The position numbers were made by a program, and so were the translations under genes. DNA of 64,000 bases from Sorangium sp051521495 (GTDB lineage Bacteria; Myxococcota_A; Polyangia; Polyangiales; Polyangiaceae). Every line of letters starts with the position of its first letter. Positions within the stretch are counted from its first letter, which is position 1. Shown here in pieces: positions 1 to 9,502 of the stretch. Where the stretch lies: NCBI RefSeq assembly GCF_051521495.1, contig NZ_CP150355.1, positions 8,308,001 through 8,372,000 of the forward strand. The letters run 5' to 3'. Below the pieces are notes generated by a model. It saw only the letters and a program-made list of their open reading frames with translations. It searched no databases and had not been told where the DNA came from.

Positions 1-479
1 GCTGCCACGCGTTCGGCGGGGCGTACGTGGGGAAGGTCGTGCCGATCGACGAAATCGGCACCGACGAGCACCGGTTGAACTCCTACACGACGAAGCTCCA
101 GCAGATCCAGCTCGCGTACGGAAAAGGCTACGATTGGGAGTTCAAGCACTTCCAGAAGACGGACGGCTACGCCAACCAGCCGCTCGACGGCATCTGGGCG
201 AGGGCGCCTTACCTGCACAACGGCTCTGTCCCGACGATGTGGGACCTGCTCACGCCGGCCGAGCGCCGGCCGAGGCGCTTCTACCGAGGCCACGACGTGT
301 ACGACCCCGTCCGGCTCGGCTTCCGGACGGATGTCCGCGAGATCGAGGGCAGGCCGGCGTTCCTGTTCGATACGGCGCTCCCCGGCAACAGCAGCAAGGG
401 GCACACCGGAGAGCGCTATGGGACGGAGCTCCCCGACAGCGACAAATGGGCGCTGATCGAATACCTGAAGACGCTTTAG
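1..479 (+). CDS. C-terminal part of a c-type cytochrome (RoxA / di-haem type)
   Basis: The frame is open from the left edge, so the gene starts outside the window. The first visible residues are Cys-His, the tail of a CXXCH haem-c attachment site, followed by about 155 residues. The block LDGIWARAPYLHNGSVPT is one I associate with large periplasmic di-haem cytochromes related to rubber oxygenase RoxA and to cytochrome c peroxidases, and the end (KWALIEYLKTL) looks like a cytochrome c C-terminal helix. The protein would act in the periplasm or outside the cell as an electron-transfer or oxygenase protein. The substrate cannot be inferred from this fragment. A small membrane-protein gene follows 25 bp downstream and may be co-transcribed. 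Confidence 0.75.
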   Translation, partial: CHAFGGAYVGKVVPIDEIGTDEHRLNSYTTKLQQIQLAYGKGYDWEFKHFQKTDGYANQPLDGIWARAPYLHNGSVPTMWDLLTPAERRPRRFYRGHDVYDPVRLGFRTDVREIEGRPAFLFDTALPGNSSKGHTGERYGTELPDSDKWALIEYLKTL

Positions 480-504
480 GCCGCCATCCCGGAGGGACAC
501 CACC

Positions 505-951
505 ATGATCTCGCGAATCGGCAACCATTCTACGAGGGCCTTTCAGGCCGCCATCGCGCTCGGCATCCTCGTCGACCTCGCCATGGCCGTTCCATCCATC
601 CTCTCGCCAGGGTGGATGCTCTCTGCGCTGTCGTTGCCGCCGGTCCTGTCGTTCAAGGCGGATGTGTGGATACGCTACGCCGGGGCGCTGCTCCTCGCCC
701 TCTCGATCATGTACGTCCCCGCCGCCGTGAACCCGTCTCGCCACCGCTTCAACGCGGCTGTCGCGGTGATCGCGCGGCTCGGCTTCGGGCTGTTCTGGTA
801 CTGGCTTGTGACGTTCGCCGACTACCCCGCGGCCTTCCTCGGGCTCGGCTATGTCGACGTCTCGATCGGCGCAGTCCAGGCGATCCTCTATGTCGCGCTC
901 CTGCGCCGCGAGTACCTCCGGCCAGCGACGCCCGCGCCGGGAGCGCGCTGA
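505..951 (+). CDS. Small four-helix membrane protein of unknown function
   Basis: 148 residues, mostly hydrophobic. Stretches near residues 13-33, 50-72, 82-105 and 112-135 look like four transmembrane helices, and the C-terminal tail is Arg/Pro-rich. The ATG has a good ribosome binding site (GGAGGG about 9 bases upstream). It lies 25 bp behind the cytochrome gene on the same strand, so the two may form an operon. No enzyme motif is visible. It could be a small integral partner of the cytochrome, but that rests only on position. I do not recognise the family. Confidence 0.7.
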   Translation: MISRIGNHSTRAFQAAIALGILVDLAMAVPSILSPGWMLSALSLPPVLSFKADVWIRYAGALLLALSIMYVPAAVNPSRHRFNAAVAVIARLGFGLFWYWLVTFADYPAAFLGLGYVDVSIGAVQAILYVALLRREYLRPATPAPGAR

Positions 952-1022
952 GCGGCCCGCGTCGCTCTCGGGAGCAGGCGCGATCCAGCGAGGCCTAGGG
1001 GGGCGCGGTCTGCGGCGCCGGC

Positions 1023-1038
1023 CATCGCCCGGGCGATG
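1023..1038. terminator. 16-bp perfect palindrome between convergent genes
   Basis: CATCGCCCGGGCGATG is a perfect palindrome (a 6-bp stem with a four-base CCGG loop) in the 150-bp gap between the converging membrane-protein and ABC-F genes. There is no T-tract. A bidirectional terminator fits the position, but the assignment is from geometry only. Confidence 0.4.
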
Positions 1039-1102
1039 CCGCTCGCGCGCGGGCGGGGACCTCACGCCATGAGGCGCGACGCCCCCGCCGCCGGCCGCGA
1101 GG

Positions 1103-2722
1103 CTACGAGGCCTTGGCGTCCTTCAGGGCGTCCGGGTTCCCCGGCCCCTCGAGGTACTCGTCGTAGGTGCCGTTGAAGACGCGCGGCGTCTTCGACGACA
1201 GATCGAGCACGCGGGTGCCGAGCTTGCCCACGAAGTGCCGGTCGTGGCTCGTCACGATGACCGTCCCCTTGTACTCGACGAGGGCCTGGAGGAGCGCGTC
1301 GATGCTCTCGACGTCGAGGTGGTTCGTCGGCTCGTCGAGCACGACGACGTTGTTCTTCACCAGGATGAGCTTCGCGAGGAACAGGCGCGCCGCCTCGCCG
1401 CCGGAGAGGTTCTCCGTCTTCTTGAGCCCGGCCTCGCCGCTGAAGAGCAGCTTCCCGAGCACCGAGCGGACGTGCTCCTTCGGCGCGCTCGGGTCGAAGC
1501 GGTACAGCCACTCGTAGGCCGTGAACCCCGCCTCGATCGCCTCGTGGTGATCCTGCGCGAAGTAGCCGACGCTCGTGTCGTGGCCCCACGTGACGGCCCC
1601 GGCGTCCGGCGTGTACTCGCCGACGAGGAGCTTGAGCAGCGTCGACTTGCCGATGCCGCTCGGCCCGATCACCGCGAGCTTGTCGCCGCGGTTCAGGTTG
1701 AAATCGAGCTTCTGGATCACGCGCCGATCGCCGAAGCTCTTGGAGAGGCCCTCGGCGCGCAGCACGTCGCGGCCGGAGGGCTTCTCGATCTCGAACTTGA
1801 TGTACGGGCGGACGACGCTCGAGCGCCGCACCTGGATGCCCGCCTCGAGCTTCTCGATCTCCTTCACGCGCGACTGCGCCTGGCTCGACCGGCTCGCGCT
1901 CGCGCCGAAGCGGGCCACGAAGTCCTTGAGCTCGGCGATCTTCTTCTTCTTCTGCGCGGCGTCGGCCTCCGACTGGCGCTTGCCGGTCGTCTTCTGCTCG
2001 ATGAAGTCGTCGTAGTCGCCCGTGTAGAGCGTGACCGTCTGGTAGTCGACGTCGGCGACGTGCGTCGCGATCGCGTTCATGAAGTGCCGGTCGTGGCTGA
2101 CGACGAGGAGCGTGCCGCGGAAGGTGTCGGTCAGGTACGCCTCGAGCCAGCGGATCGAGTCGAGGTCGAGGTGGTTCGTCGGCTCGTCGAGGAGCAGGAC
2201 GTCCGCGCCCCCGAAGAGCGTCTGGGCGATGAGGACGCGGAGTTTGTACCCGCCCGCGAGCGTGCTCACCGTGCTCGTGTGCCGGGCGGTCGCGATCCCG
2301 AGCCCCTCGAGGATCTCGGCGGCGCGCGCCTCGGCGGTGTAGCCGTCCTCCTCGCCGATCGTCCCCTCGAGCTCGGCCAGCCGCATGCCGACCTCGTCGG
2401 TCATCTCGACCTCGTACAGCCGATCGCGCTCCTGCATCGCGTCCCAGAGCGCCCGGTTCCCCATCAGGACCGTGTCGATGATGCGGCTGGACTCGTAGGC
2501 GAAATGGTCCTGCTTGAGCACCCCGACGCGGAGCTGCTTCGGGATCTCGACCGAGCCCTGATCCGACTCCTCCTCGCCGGAGATGACCTTGAGGAGCGTC
2601 GATTTCCCCGCTCCGTTCGCGCCGACGAGCACGTAGCGCTTGCCGGGGTCGAAGCGCATCGTGACGTTCTCGAAGAGAATTTTAGGACCGTACCGCTTGG
2701 TGAGCTTTTCGAGCGTGATCAT
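1103..2722 (-). CDS. ABC-F family ATPase, YbiT type
   Basis: 539-residue soluble protein with two ABC ATPase domains and no membrane domain. The first domain has Walker A GANGAGKST at residues 34-42, signature STLAGGYKLR and Walker B LLLDEPTNHLD. The second has GPSGIGKST near residue 355, signature LSGGEAARLF and VVLDEPTNHLD. The charged region between them (near residues 240-300) is the linker that reaches toward the ribosome P site in ABC-F proteins. Length and sequence match E. coli YbiT (530 aa) closely, including the opening pattern KRYVLVGANGAGKST and QDHFAYE. ABC-F proteins act on translating ribosomes to relieve stalling; some give ribosome protection against antibiotics, but the YbiT branch is a housekeeping one. 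It is a stand-alone gene, divergent from the kinase. Confidence 0.93.
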   Translation of the reverse strand: MITLEKLTKRYGPKILFENVTMRFDPGKRYVLVGANGAGKSTLLKVISGEEESDQGSVEIPKQLRVGVLKQDHFAYESSRIIDTVLMGNRALWDAMQERDRLYEVEMTDEVGMRLAELEGTIGEEDGYTAEARAAEILEGLGIATARHTSTVSTLAGGYKLRVLIAQTLFGGADVLLLDEPTNHLDLDSIRWLEAYLTDTFRGTLLVVSHDRHFMNAIATHVADVDYQTVTLYTGDYDDFIEQKTTGKRQSEADAAQKKKKIAELKDFVARFGASASRSSQAQSRVKEIEKLEAGIQVRRSSVVRPYIKFEIEKPSGRDVLRAEGLSKSFGDRRVIQKLDFNLNRGDKLAVIGPSGIGKSTLLKLLVGEYTPDAGAVTWGHDTSVGYFAQDHHEAIEAGFTAYEWLYRFDPSAPKEHVRSVLGKLLFSGEAGLKKTENLSGGEAARLFLAKLILVKNNVVVLDEPTNHLDVESIDALLQALVEYKGTVIVTSHDRHFVGKLGTRVLDLSSKTPRVFNGTYDEYLEGPGNPDALKDAKAS

Positions 2723-3213
2723 CTCAGCGGCGCGGGGCGTAGCACGTGTGCGCCTGCGGTTCCGGTGAATTCCGGAGGCAGCGCGACGCCCGGGGCAGGC
2801 GCGTCACCTCGGCGCGCCGGCGGCGGGCGCCGGCGCTTCCTCGAATGCCTCGGCGTCTGGCAAGGAGAGGATGCCCGCCGATTCCAGCTTCTCTCTCGGC
2901 ACGCTCGATCCCCGGTGAGGCCGACGAGTGGTCCCCGCTCGCGCGCGACGCGACATCAAGGGCGCCGGTCCCCGCGCTGGGCCGCGCGCCGCTGCCCCGC
3001 GCCGCCGGCGATCCGCCCGATCCGGCGAGCGCGCGGGCGCGCCTCGGACGGTTTCACGCACCGCGGCGCCAGACCGGGGTAACATGCGCCCGTCATGCCT
3101 CGCGCGCCTGTCAGCCGTCACCGTCGCTCCAGCCGCGCCGGCCTCGCTGGCTCCGCCGGCCTCGCCGGCGACGCGACGGCCCACGTGGCCCGGGCCGGGG
3201 GTGGTCCTCGCCG
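2723..3213. other. Divergent intergenic region, no gene seen
   Basis: About 490 bp between the divergently transcribed ABC-F and kinase genes. It must contain both promoters. The kinase frame stays open upstream to base 2746, but the extension is low-complexity Arg/Pro/Ala and lacks homology-like features, so I treat it as non-coding. No clear palindrome or repeat was seen. Confidence 0.5.
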
Positions 3214-4824
3214 ATGACCCGGGTCCACCCTGAGGGCTTCCGGCCCGAGGCGCTGGTCGGCCAGATCCTGCGCGGCAAGTGGCGGCTGGATCGCCTCCTG
3301 GGCTTCGGCGGGATGGCCATGGTCTACGCCGGCACGCACCGCAACGGGATGCGCGGCGCGGTGAAGATCCTCCGCCGCGAGCTGTCCGAGGACGAGGAGG
3401 CGCGCTCGCGGTTCCTGCGCGAGGGCTACGTCGCGAACCGCGTGGATCACCCGGGCATCGTCCGCGTGCTCGACGACGACGTGACCGACGACGGCTCCGT
3501 GTTCCTGGTCATGGAGCTGCTCGAGGGCGAGACCGTCGACGCGCGCCGCGCGCGCGAGCCGGGGGGCGTGCTCGGCGCGAACGAGGTGCTCGCCATCGCC
3601 GACGACCTGCTCGACGTGCTCGCCGTCGCGCACGATCGCGGGATCGTGCACCGCGACCTCAAGCCGGACAACCTGTTCCTCACGCGCCAAGGGCAGCTGA
3701 AGGTGCTCGACTTCGGCATCGCGCGGCTGCGCGAGCTCTCCTCCCCGACGAACGCCTCCACGCGCGCGGGCACCCTGATGGGGACACCGCAGTTCATGCC
3801 GCCGGAGCAGGCGAAGGGGCAGTGGGACAGGGTCGACCCGCGCAGCGATCTATGGGCCGTCGGGAGCACGATGTTCCAGCTCCTCTCGGGGCGGTACGTG
3901 CACGAGGCCGAGACGCTCCCGCTGCTGCTCCTCGCGGCGATGACGCAGCCGGCGCCGCCCGTGGGAAGCGTCCTGCCGGCCCTCCCCCCGCCGATCGCCG
4001 GCGTCATGGACGTGGCGCTCGCGTTCGACCCAGAGCGGCGCTGGCCGAACGCCCGCGCGATGCAGCGCGCGCTCCGCCAGGCGCGGGGCGGCGTGGCGAT
4101 CGATCCGGCCCAGGGCGCGCGCTCCGAGCCGCCGCCGCGCGCGCTGATGCACTCGGATCCCGGGCGCGCGCTGATGCACTCGGATCCCGGGCGCTCGTCG
4201 GCGCAGGCGCGAGGCCCCGGGAGCGGGCCGCGCGGCACGGAGTTCGCCGCGGCGGGCACGGCCAGCGGCGTCTCGGCCGGCGCCGGCGCGGCCGGCCCCG
4301 GCACGGTCTCGCCGGTCGTGGAGCGCTCGGCCGGCATGGATCGCCCCGCGCCGCGCGCGGCGGCCACGGGCGCGCTCCTCGCAGGCGCCGGCGTGCTGGC
4401 CGTGGGCGTCCTCGTCGCGCTCGTCTGGTGGCAGCGCGCGGGCGCCGCGGGGAGCGCGGAGGACGCGCCGCACGGCTCCACGGTGGAGGCCGAGCCGCGC
4501 CCCGCCGTGGGCGCCGGGGAAGCGACGGCGACGCCCGACAGCGCAGGCTCGCTCGGGGCCGGCGCGCAGCCGGCGCCGTCCGGCGATGCGGTCCCGGCGA
4601 TCGCGCCGTCCGCGCCCGCGACGACGCCGGCGCCCGAGGCCGCGCCCGTAGCGTCGGCGAGCGCGTCCGCGCGCGCGGCGCCGGCGAGCACGGCCGCGGC
4701 CGCGCCGAGGCCCGCGGCCGGGGGCAGGGCGCGATCGCCGGGGACCGCGACGAAGGCGCCCGCCGCGCCGACGCCGGCCCTCGCGCCGACGCCGACGGAG
4801 GACCCGTACAACCGGAGACGTTGA
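3214..4824 (+). CDS. Membrane-anchored Ser/Thr protein kinase (Hanks type)
   Basis: 536 residues from the ATG at 3214. The kinase domain spans roughly residues 16-290: Gly loop LGFGGMAMVY (29-38), AVK with Lys51, catalytic HRDLKPDN with Asp148, DFG with Asp166, and activation-loop motif GTPQFMPPEQ. All catalytic residues are present. A low-complexity linker holds an exact 9-residue duplication (RALMHSDPG twice). A single transmembrane helix follows near residues 385-406, then an Ala/Pro-rich C-terminal tail. The kinase domain is therefore cytoplasmic with the tail outside the inner membrane. The TPR-protein gene begins 10 bp downstream and its ribosome binding site overlaps this stop codon, so the pair is probably co-expressed. 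The upstream in-frame extension is rejected because conserved sequence begins only after this ATG. Confidence 0.93.
   Translation: MTRVHPEGFRPEALVGQILRGKWRLDRLLGFGGMAMVYAGTHRNGMRGAVKILRRELSEDEEARSRFLREGYVANRVDHPGIVRVLDDDVTDDGSVFLVMELLEGETVDARRAREPGGVLGANEVLAIADDLLDVLAVAHDRGIVHRDLKPDNLFLTRQGQLKVLDFGIARLRELSSPTNASTRAGTLMGTPQFMPPEQAKGQWDRVDPRSDLWAVGSTMFQLLSGRYVHEAETLPLLLLAAMTQPAPPVGSVLPALPPPIAGVMDVALAFDPERRWPNARAMQRALRQARGGVAIDPAQGARSEPPPRALMHSDPGRALMHSDPGRSSAQARGPGSGPRGTEFAAAGTASGVSAGAGAAGPGTVSPVVERSAGMDRPAPRAAATGALLAGAGVLAVGVLVALVWWQRAGAAGSAEDAPHGSTVEAEPRPAVGAGEATATPDSAGSLGAGAQPAPSGDAVPAIAPSAPATTPAPEAAPVASASASARAAPASTAAAAPRPAAGGRARSPGTATKAPAAPTPALAPTPTEDPYNRRR
4138..4191 (+). repeat. 27-bp exact tandem duplication inside the kinase linker
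   Basis: Two identical adjacent 27-bp units, encoding RALMHSDPG twice. The duplication lies in the disordered linker, keeps the frame, and looks recent because there are no mismatches. Confidence 0.9.
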
Positions 4825-4834
4825 GGTCGCACGG

Positions 4835-5833
4835 ATGCGTAGATCGAGCTCGCGTACACGATTCCCGGCCGAGGTGCTCGCCCTGGGAGGGGCCGTGCTC
4901 CTCGCCTGCCCCGACGCCTCCGCGCAGGCGCGCGATCCCGCGGCCGCGGAGGCGCTGTTCGACGCCGGCAGGGCGGCGCTGCAGGCGAAGGACTACGACG
5001 CCGCGTGCCCGAAATTCCGGGAGAGCTACGAGCTCGATCCGGCGCCCGGGGCGCTGCTCAACCTCGGCGACTGCGAGGAGAAGCGCGGCCGGGTCGCGAC
5101 CGCATGGTCGATCTTCCGGGAGCTCGCGCGCGATCTGCCCGCGAACGACGACCGCCGCCCCATCGCCCAGTCGCGCGCGGCGGCGCTCGAGGCCCGCGTG
5201 CCGAGGCTCACCATCCGGCTCGCGCCGGGCGCGCCCGCGGACACGGCGGTGCAGCGCGCGGGGGTCCCGGTCGGCGCGGGCTCGCTGGGCTCGCCGCTTC
5301 CCATGGACCCGGGCGAGATCCAGGTGACGGCGGCGGCGCCGGGCCGGAAGCTGAAGACCTTCACGGTGCAGCTCGCCGAGGGCGCGCAGCTCGAGCTGCT
5401 CGTGGCGCCTGAGGAGCCCGCGCCCGCCGCGGGCGCGGGGCCTGCGCTGCCCCCGGAGGCGGCCCCGCAGGAGACGGGGAGCTCGCTCCGGCGGACGGCC
5501 GGCTGGATCAGCGCCGGGGTCGGCGTGGTCGGGATCGGCGTCGGCGCCGTGTTCGGCGCGCGCGCGATCGGGAAAAAGAGCGACGCGGAGGCGTACTGCG
5601 ACGCGGACAACGTCTGCCAGGATCCGGGGATCAAGCTGCAGAAGCAGGGCGTGACCGCGGGGACGATCTCGACGGTCGCGTTCCTCGTCGGGGCGGCGGC
5701 GCTGGGCACGGGCGCGGTGCTCGTCTTCACGGCGCCGTCCTCGGGGCAGGCGTCCTCGGGGCACGCGTCCTCGGCGCCCCGGGCCACGATCGGCGTGGTG
5801 CCGGGCGGCGCCGTGGCGACGGTGGTCTTTTGA
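4835..5833 (+). CDS. TPR-like, membrane-associated protein paired with the kinase
   Basis: 332 residues. A signal peptide (about residues 1-31, ending ASAQA) is followed by a TPR-like helical region around residues 36-110 (AEALFDAGRAALQAKDYD, then LLNLGDCEEKRGR). A beta-rich part near 115-190 resembles PEGA-type carrier domains. Two hydrophobic helices (about 222-245 and 270-295) flank a short Cys-containing loop. Myxobacteria often encode such kinase-adjacent TPR proteins; the role is unknown but presumably envelope signalling or scaffolding. The ribosome binding site GAGG overlaps the stop codon of the kinase gene. The tail contains SSGQA/SSGHA-type short repeats. Confidence 0.8.
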   Translation: MRRSSSRTRFPAEVLALGGAVLLACPDASAQARDPAAAEALFDAGRAALQAKDYDAACPKFRESYELDPAPGALLNLGDCEEKRGRVATAWSIFRELARDLPANDDRRPIAQSRAAALEARVPRLTIRLAPGAPADTAVQRAGVPVGAGSLGSPLPMDPGEIQVTAAAPGRKLKTFTVQLAEGAQLELLVAPEEPAPAAGAGPALPPEAAPQETGSSLRRTAGWISAGVGVVGIGVGAVFGARAIGKKSDAEAYCDADNVCQDPGIKLQKQGVTAGTISTVAFLVGAAALGTGAVLVFTAPSSGQASSGHASSAPRATIGVVPGGAVATVVF

Positions 5834-5874
5834 CGGCAGCTGCGCGGCGTCGCCGCGAGGGAGGGGCCCAGGTG

Positions 5875-7479
5875 GTGAAGCGCTTTCAGAGGAGCGTCCG
5901 CGGCGTGTTCCCCGTCGCCGTGCTCGTCGCCGCGGGCGTGGGAGGCTGCAACGCGCTCATCGGCCTCGAGGTCGGCCAGCAGGATCCGTCGACGGGCGGC
6001 GCGGGCACGGGCGGCGGCGCCGAGGGCGGCGGTGGAAGCGCCAGCAGCGGCGGCGGCAGCGCCAGCAGCGGCGCTGGCGGCACCGGCGGCGCTGGCACGG
6101 GGGGCAGCGCCGGCGGCGGCGGCGAGGTGCCGTTCTGCGGCGGAGATCGCGAGGGCGCCATCCGCGGGCCGCAAGCGCGCTGGGGCACGACCGTCGGGCT
6201 CGACGTCGCCGACGTCGCGGCGCACGGCGACGGGGTGACGGCCATCGTCAACGAGAAGGGCACGATCTCCGTCGCGCGGTGGGCCCGCGGCGGCACCCGC
6301 GACGACGGGTACGGGCTCACGGCGACCGATCTGCTGGAGGGCGACATCAAGGCCACGCACCTCTCCATCGGCCAGGGGCTCGCCTATGTGGCCGGGTGGT
6401 CGGACAGCGGCACCCAGCTGCCCAGCGCGTCCACCGGGTGTGGCCTCACCGGGCGCGCGCTCTCTCACCCGAGCTTCCTCGCTGCGCTCGACCAGAAGGG
6501 CCAGTGCCGGTGGGCGTGGTCGCCGGACGGCGGCGCCCCCTCCACCCCGCTCGGCCTCGCGGCGGCGCCCGGCGCGGTGGTGATCGCCGCCTCGGTGAAG
6601 GGGCCGAGCGTGAACGACGGCGCGTGCACCCTCGCGATGGGCGGCGCGGAGACGTCCGTGGGGCTGGCCGCGCTCGATCCGGCGGCAGGCGGTTGCCTGT
6701 GGGGGACGCCCATCGGCCCCTCGCCGGCCGTGACCATCGGAGAGCTCCTCGTCGACGAGGCGCGCGGCGAGGTGCTGGCGGTCGGCCGCTACGAGGGGGA
6801 GGAGGGCTACGTCGTCGGGGGAGCGCTGCTCCCTCCCTCGCAGGATCGCGACGTGTTCGTGGCGCGCTTCGCGCTGACCGAGGGGTCGCTCAAGGGCGTC
6901 GACGCGTTCCCCCTCCCGGGGCGTCAGGACGTGGACCAGCGCGGGGCCGCGCTGCTCCCGGACGGCGACGTCGTGATCGTCGGCTCCTACGCCGGCTCGC
7001 TCGATTTCGGCGAGGGCTGCCCGCCGGCGCCCGACGAGGACGCGCCGAACATGGAGAACTTCTTCGTCATGCGCGTCTCCGGGCCTTCCGTGGTCTGGGG
7101 CCGCGGGTTCGGCGACGCGGGCCACCGGCAGTGGGTCGCCAGCGTGGCGGTGGGCGACGATGGCCTGATCTACGTGACGGGGAACTACCAGGGCGAGATC
7201 GACCTCGGCAACGGCGGGAAGCTCGTCGCCCCCGCGACGGACGCCGATCCGATGGTCGGGTTTCTGATCGTGCTCGACGCCCGCGGCAACGTCGTCTCCG
7301 CCTCCGAGCTGAAGGGGACGGGCGACGCTTACGTCTGGGCCGCCGCGCCCGGCCCGGCGCCTGGCGACGCCCTCTATCTCGGCGGGGAGCTGGGCAGCAC
7401 CCTCGATATCGGGCGCGACCCGCCGCTCACCGACGCGATGGGGCACGGGTTCATCGCCGAGCTCCCGGGCGTGCGATGA
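5875..7479 (+). CDS. Beta-propeller-type lipoprotein, CNAIIGLE family, copy 1
   Basis: 534 residues from GTG 5875, chosen because it follows GAGGGAGGGG by 8 bases and places the lipidated Cys at residue 25, exactly as in both paralogues (7731 and 10317). The lipobox GVGGC is followed by NALIGLEVG, then a Gly/Ser/Thr/Ala linker (about 38-85). The rest is a repeat domain with blocks such as DRDVFVARF, GAALLPDGDVVIVGSY and GLIYVTGNYQGEIDLG, resembling SBBP/beta-propeller blades. Conserved Cys occur in blades (CRWAWS, GEGCPP). The protein is probably anchored in the outer or inner membrane facing the periplasm or exterior. No catalytic site is evident. It begins 41 bp after the TPR-protein gene, so it may share its transcript. 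Confidence 0.82.
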   Translation: MKRFQRSVRGVFPVAVLVAAGVGGCNALIGLEVGQQDPSTGGAGTGGGAEGGGGSASSGGGSASSGAGGTGGAGTGGSAGGGGEVPFCGGDREGAIRGPQARWGTTVGLDVADVAAHGDGVTAIVNEKGTISVARWARGGTRDDGYGLTATDLLEGDIKATHLSIGQGLAYVAGWSDSGTQLPSASTGCGLTGRALSHPSFLAALDQKGQCRWAWSPDGGAPSTPLGLAAAPGAVVIAASVKGPSVNDGACTLAMGGAETSVGLAALDPAAGGCLWGTPIGPSPAVTIGELLVDEARGEVLAVGRYEGEEGYVVGGALLPPSQDRDVFVARFALTEGSLKGVDAFPLPGRQDVDQRGAALLPDGDVVIVGSYAGSLDFGEGCPPAPDEDAPNMENFFVMRVSGPSVVWGRGFGDAGHRQWVASVAVGDDGLIYVTGNYQGEIDLGNGGKLVAPATDADPMVGFLIVLDARGNVVSASELKGTGDAYVWAAAPGPAPGDALYLGGELGSTLDIGRDPPLTDAMGHGFIAELPGVR

Positions 7480-7730
7480 CCCCCCGCTGTCCGGCGCGCC
7501 GGGCCGTGAGCGCTCGACGCCCCGCACGCCGCATCAGGCGCGGCGACCGGCTCACCGCGGCGCGCGCCCCGGCCCAGGGCTGACGGCGGAGAGCGCGCGC
7601 CTTTCTGTCAGGGACGCGCGCGAACCCCCTCGACTCCTGGGGCGACGCTCGGCATGAAGTCGACTGTGGCGAGCGAGGCGAGAGCTCTCGCCGGCGGCCG
7701 CGGCGGCGCCGCGCCACCGGGAGACGAGAG

Positions 7731-9362
7731 ATGAAGCGCTATCTCAGGATCACTCGGCCCATGTTCTGCGCTGGGCTGCTCATCGCCGCGGCAGCGGGGG
7801 GCTGCAACGCGATCATCGGGCTCGAGGTCGGGGAGCTCGACTCCGCGGCAGGAGGCGCCGGCGGTGCGGGCGGCGCGGGCGGCGCCGACGCGACCGCGGC
7901 GAGCGCGTCCACCGGCGGCGCGGGCGGCGAAGGCGGCAGCGGCGAGGGCGGCGCCGGTCAGGGCGGCAGCGGCGGCGAGGACGAGGCGCTCTGCAGCTAC
8001 GCCCGCGAGGGAGCGGTCCGGTCGCCGTCGGGAGAGTGGGGCGAGCTGTCCGGCCTGGCGGTCGTCGGCATCGCGGCGCGGGACGGCGAGGTGACGGCCC
8101 TCGTCAAGGAGAGCCGGGTGCTCACCAGCGAGCCCAACAAGACCAGGACGGGGTTCTCGGTCGCGAGGTGGAGCTCGTCGGGGATCCGCGAGAGCGCGTA
8201 CGGGATGACGACCGGCGACATGCTCGGCACTGCCTTGGCCGAGCACCTCGCCGTCGTCGAGGACCTCGCCTATGTGACCGGGTGGTCGGAAGGTCCCCTC
8301 ACCTTGCTCGCGTCGGGCGGCAGGTGCACCGCCAGCACGAGCGCGGACACCGGCCGCAAGCCGAGCTTCCTGATAGCGCTCGACCAGCTGGGCAAGTGCA
8401 GGTGGGCCTGGAGCGTGGACGCCGAGTCCAACGCCTACCCGCTCGGCCTCGCGGCGACGGCCGACCGCGTCGCCTTCGCCGTCTCGCGATCGGGGGCGGC
8501 GAGCGCGACCACCGACGACTGCGTCCTCGGGGCCGCCGATCAGCGCGGCGTCACGGATCTCGTGGTGTTCAACGCGGGCGGCAAGTGCCGGTGGAGCCGC
8601 GCGCTCGGCTCGGTCGCGGCCGTGCACGTCGCGGAGGTCGTCGCCGCCCCGGAGACCGGCGAGGTGCTCGTCGTCGGCGACTACGACGCGCCCGATGGGC
8701 CGCTCGACATCCAGGGGAAAACGCTCCCCCGCGCGCCGGATCGCGACGTGTTCGTGGCGCGCTTCCGGCTCGACGACGGCGTCCTGACGGACCTCATCCC
8801 GCTCACGGCCCCAGGAACCCAGGCGGCGGCGCGGCACGGGTCCGCGCTGCTCCCGGGCGGCGACCTCGTGATCGCCGGGACCTACACCGGGCCATCGTTC
8901 AGCTTCGAGGACGACTGCCCGCTCCTGCCGCCCGCGGGGAGCACGGAGAACTCCTTCGTCGCGCGCGTCTCGAAGGAGGGAGTGGTCTGGACCCGCGGGT
9001 TCGGCGACGAGAAGCGAGATCAGATGGCCGTCCACCTGGCGGTGGACAGCGCGGGCGCGATCTACGTGACGGGGACGCTCGAGGGCGAGATCGCCCTGGG
9101 GAACGGCGAGATCCTCACGTCCGGAACGAATGATCTGTCGAGCTTTCTGATCGTGCTCAATCCCCGGGGCAACGTCCTCTCGGCGACCGCGTTCGCGGGG
9201 ACTGGCACCGTGGGCGTGTGGGCGGTCGCGCCGGGCGCGACGATCGGCGATCCCTTCACCATCGCCGGTGAGCTGACGGAGACGTTCGCGCTCGTCTCCA
9301 GCGATCGTCCCATCGCGGCGCCGGGCGAAGGGTTCATCGCCCGGGTGAAGGGCATGCCGTGA
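7731..9362 (+). CDS. Beta-propeller-type lipoprotein, CNAIIGLE family, copy 2
   Basis: 543 residues; ATG with GGGAG 9-12 bases upstream. The signal peptide ends in lipobox AAGGC with Cys25, followed by NAIIGLEVGELD, a Gly/Ala/Ser linker (about 37-85) and the same repeat domain as copy 1 (GKCRWAWS, DRDVFVARF, GSALLPGGDLVIAGTY, GAIYVTGTLEGEIALG). The repeat domain is clearly more conserved between copies than the linker. Function unknown. It is the second of three tandem paralogues, each with its own short intergenic region. Confidence 0.82.
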   Translation: MKRYLRITRPMFCAGLLIAAAAGGCNAIIGLEVGELDSAAGGAGGAGGAGGADATAASASTGGAGGEGGSGEGGAGQGGSGGEDEALCSYAREGAVRSPSGEWGELSGLAVVGIAARDGEVTALVKESRVLTSEPNKTRTGFSVARWSSSGIRESAYGMTTGDMLGTALAEHLAVVEDLAYVTGWSEGPLTLLASGGRCTASTSADTGRKPSFLIALDQLGKCRWAWSVDAESNAYPLGLAATADRVAFAVSRSGAASATTDDCVLGAADQRGVTDLVVFNAGGKCRWSRALGSVAAVHVAEVVAAPETGEVLVVGDYDAPDGPLDIQGKTLPRAPDRDVFVARFRLDDGVLTDLIPLTAPGTQAAARHGSALLPGGDLVIAGTYTGPSFSFEDDCPLLPPAGSTENSFVARVSKEGVVWTRGFGDEKRDQMAVHLAVDSAGAIYVTGTLEGEIALGNGEILTSGTNDLSSFLIVLNPRGNVLSATAFAGTGTVGVWAVAPGATIGDPFTIAGELTETFALVSSDRPIAAPGEGFIARVKGMP

Positions 9363-9502
9363 GGGCCGCGCGCGGACGCCAGCGTGCCACGCGACCGGTC
9401 CATCACATTTCCGCACGACGTGACGGAGCCTGCGACCACACCGCAGCTGCGCGCATTCCAGCCCGGGTTGACGACGGGGGAACTGGCAGCTTCCATGAGA
9501 GG

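Noticed and set aside
1103..2722. Antibiotic-resistance ABC-F (ARE) protein
   Set aside because: Sequence and interdomain linker resemble housekeeping YbiT, and no biosynthetic cluster is nearby.
2746..3213. N-terminal extension of the Ser/Thr kinase
   Set aside because: Arg/Pro-rich with no conserved sequence; the kinase-like pattern begins right after ATG 3214.
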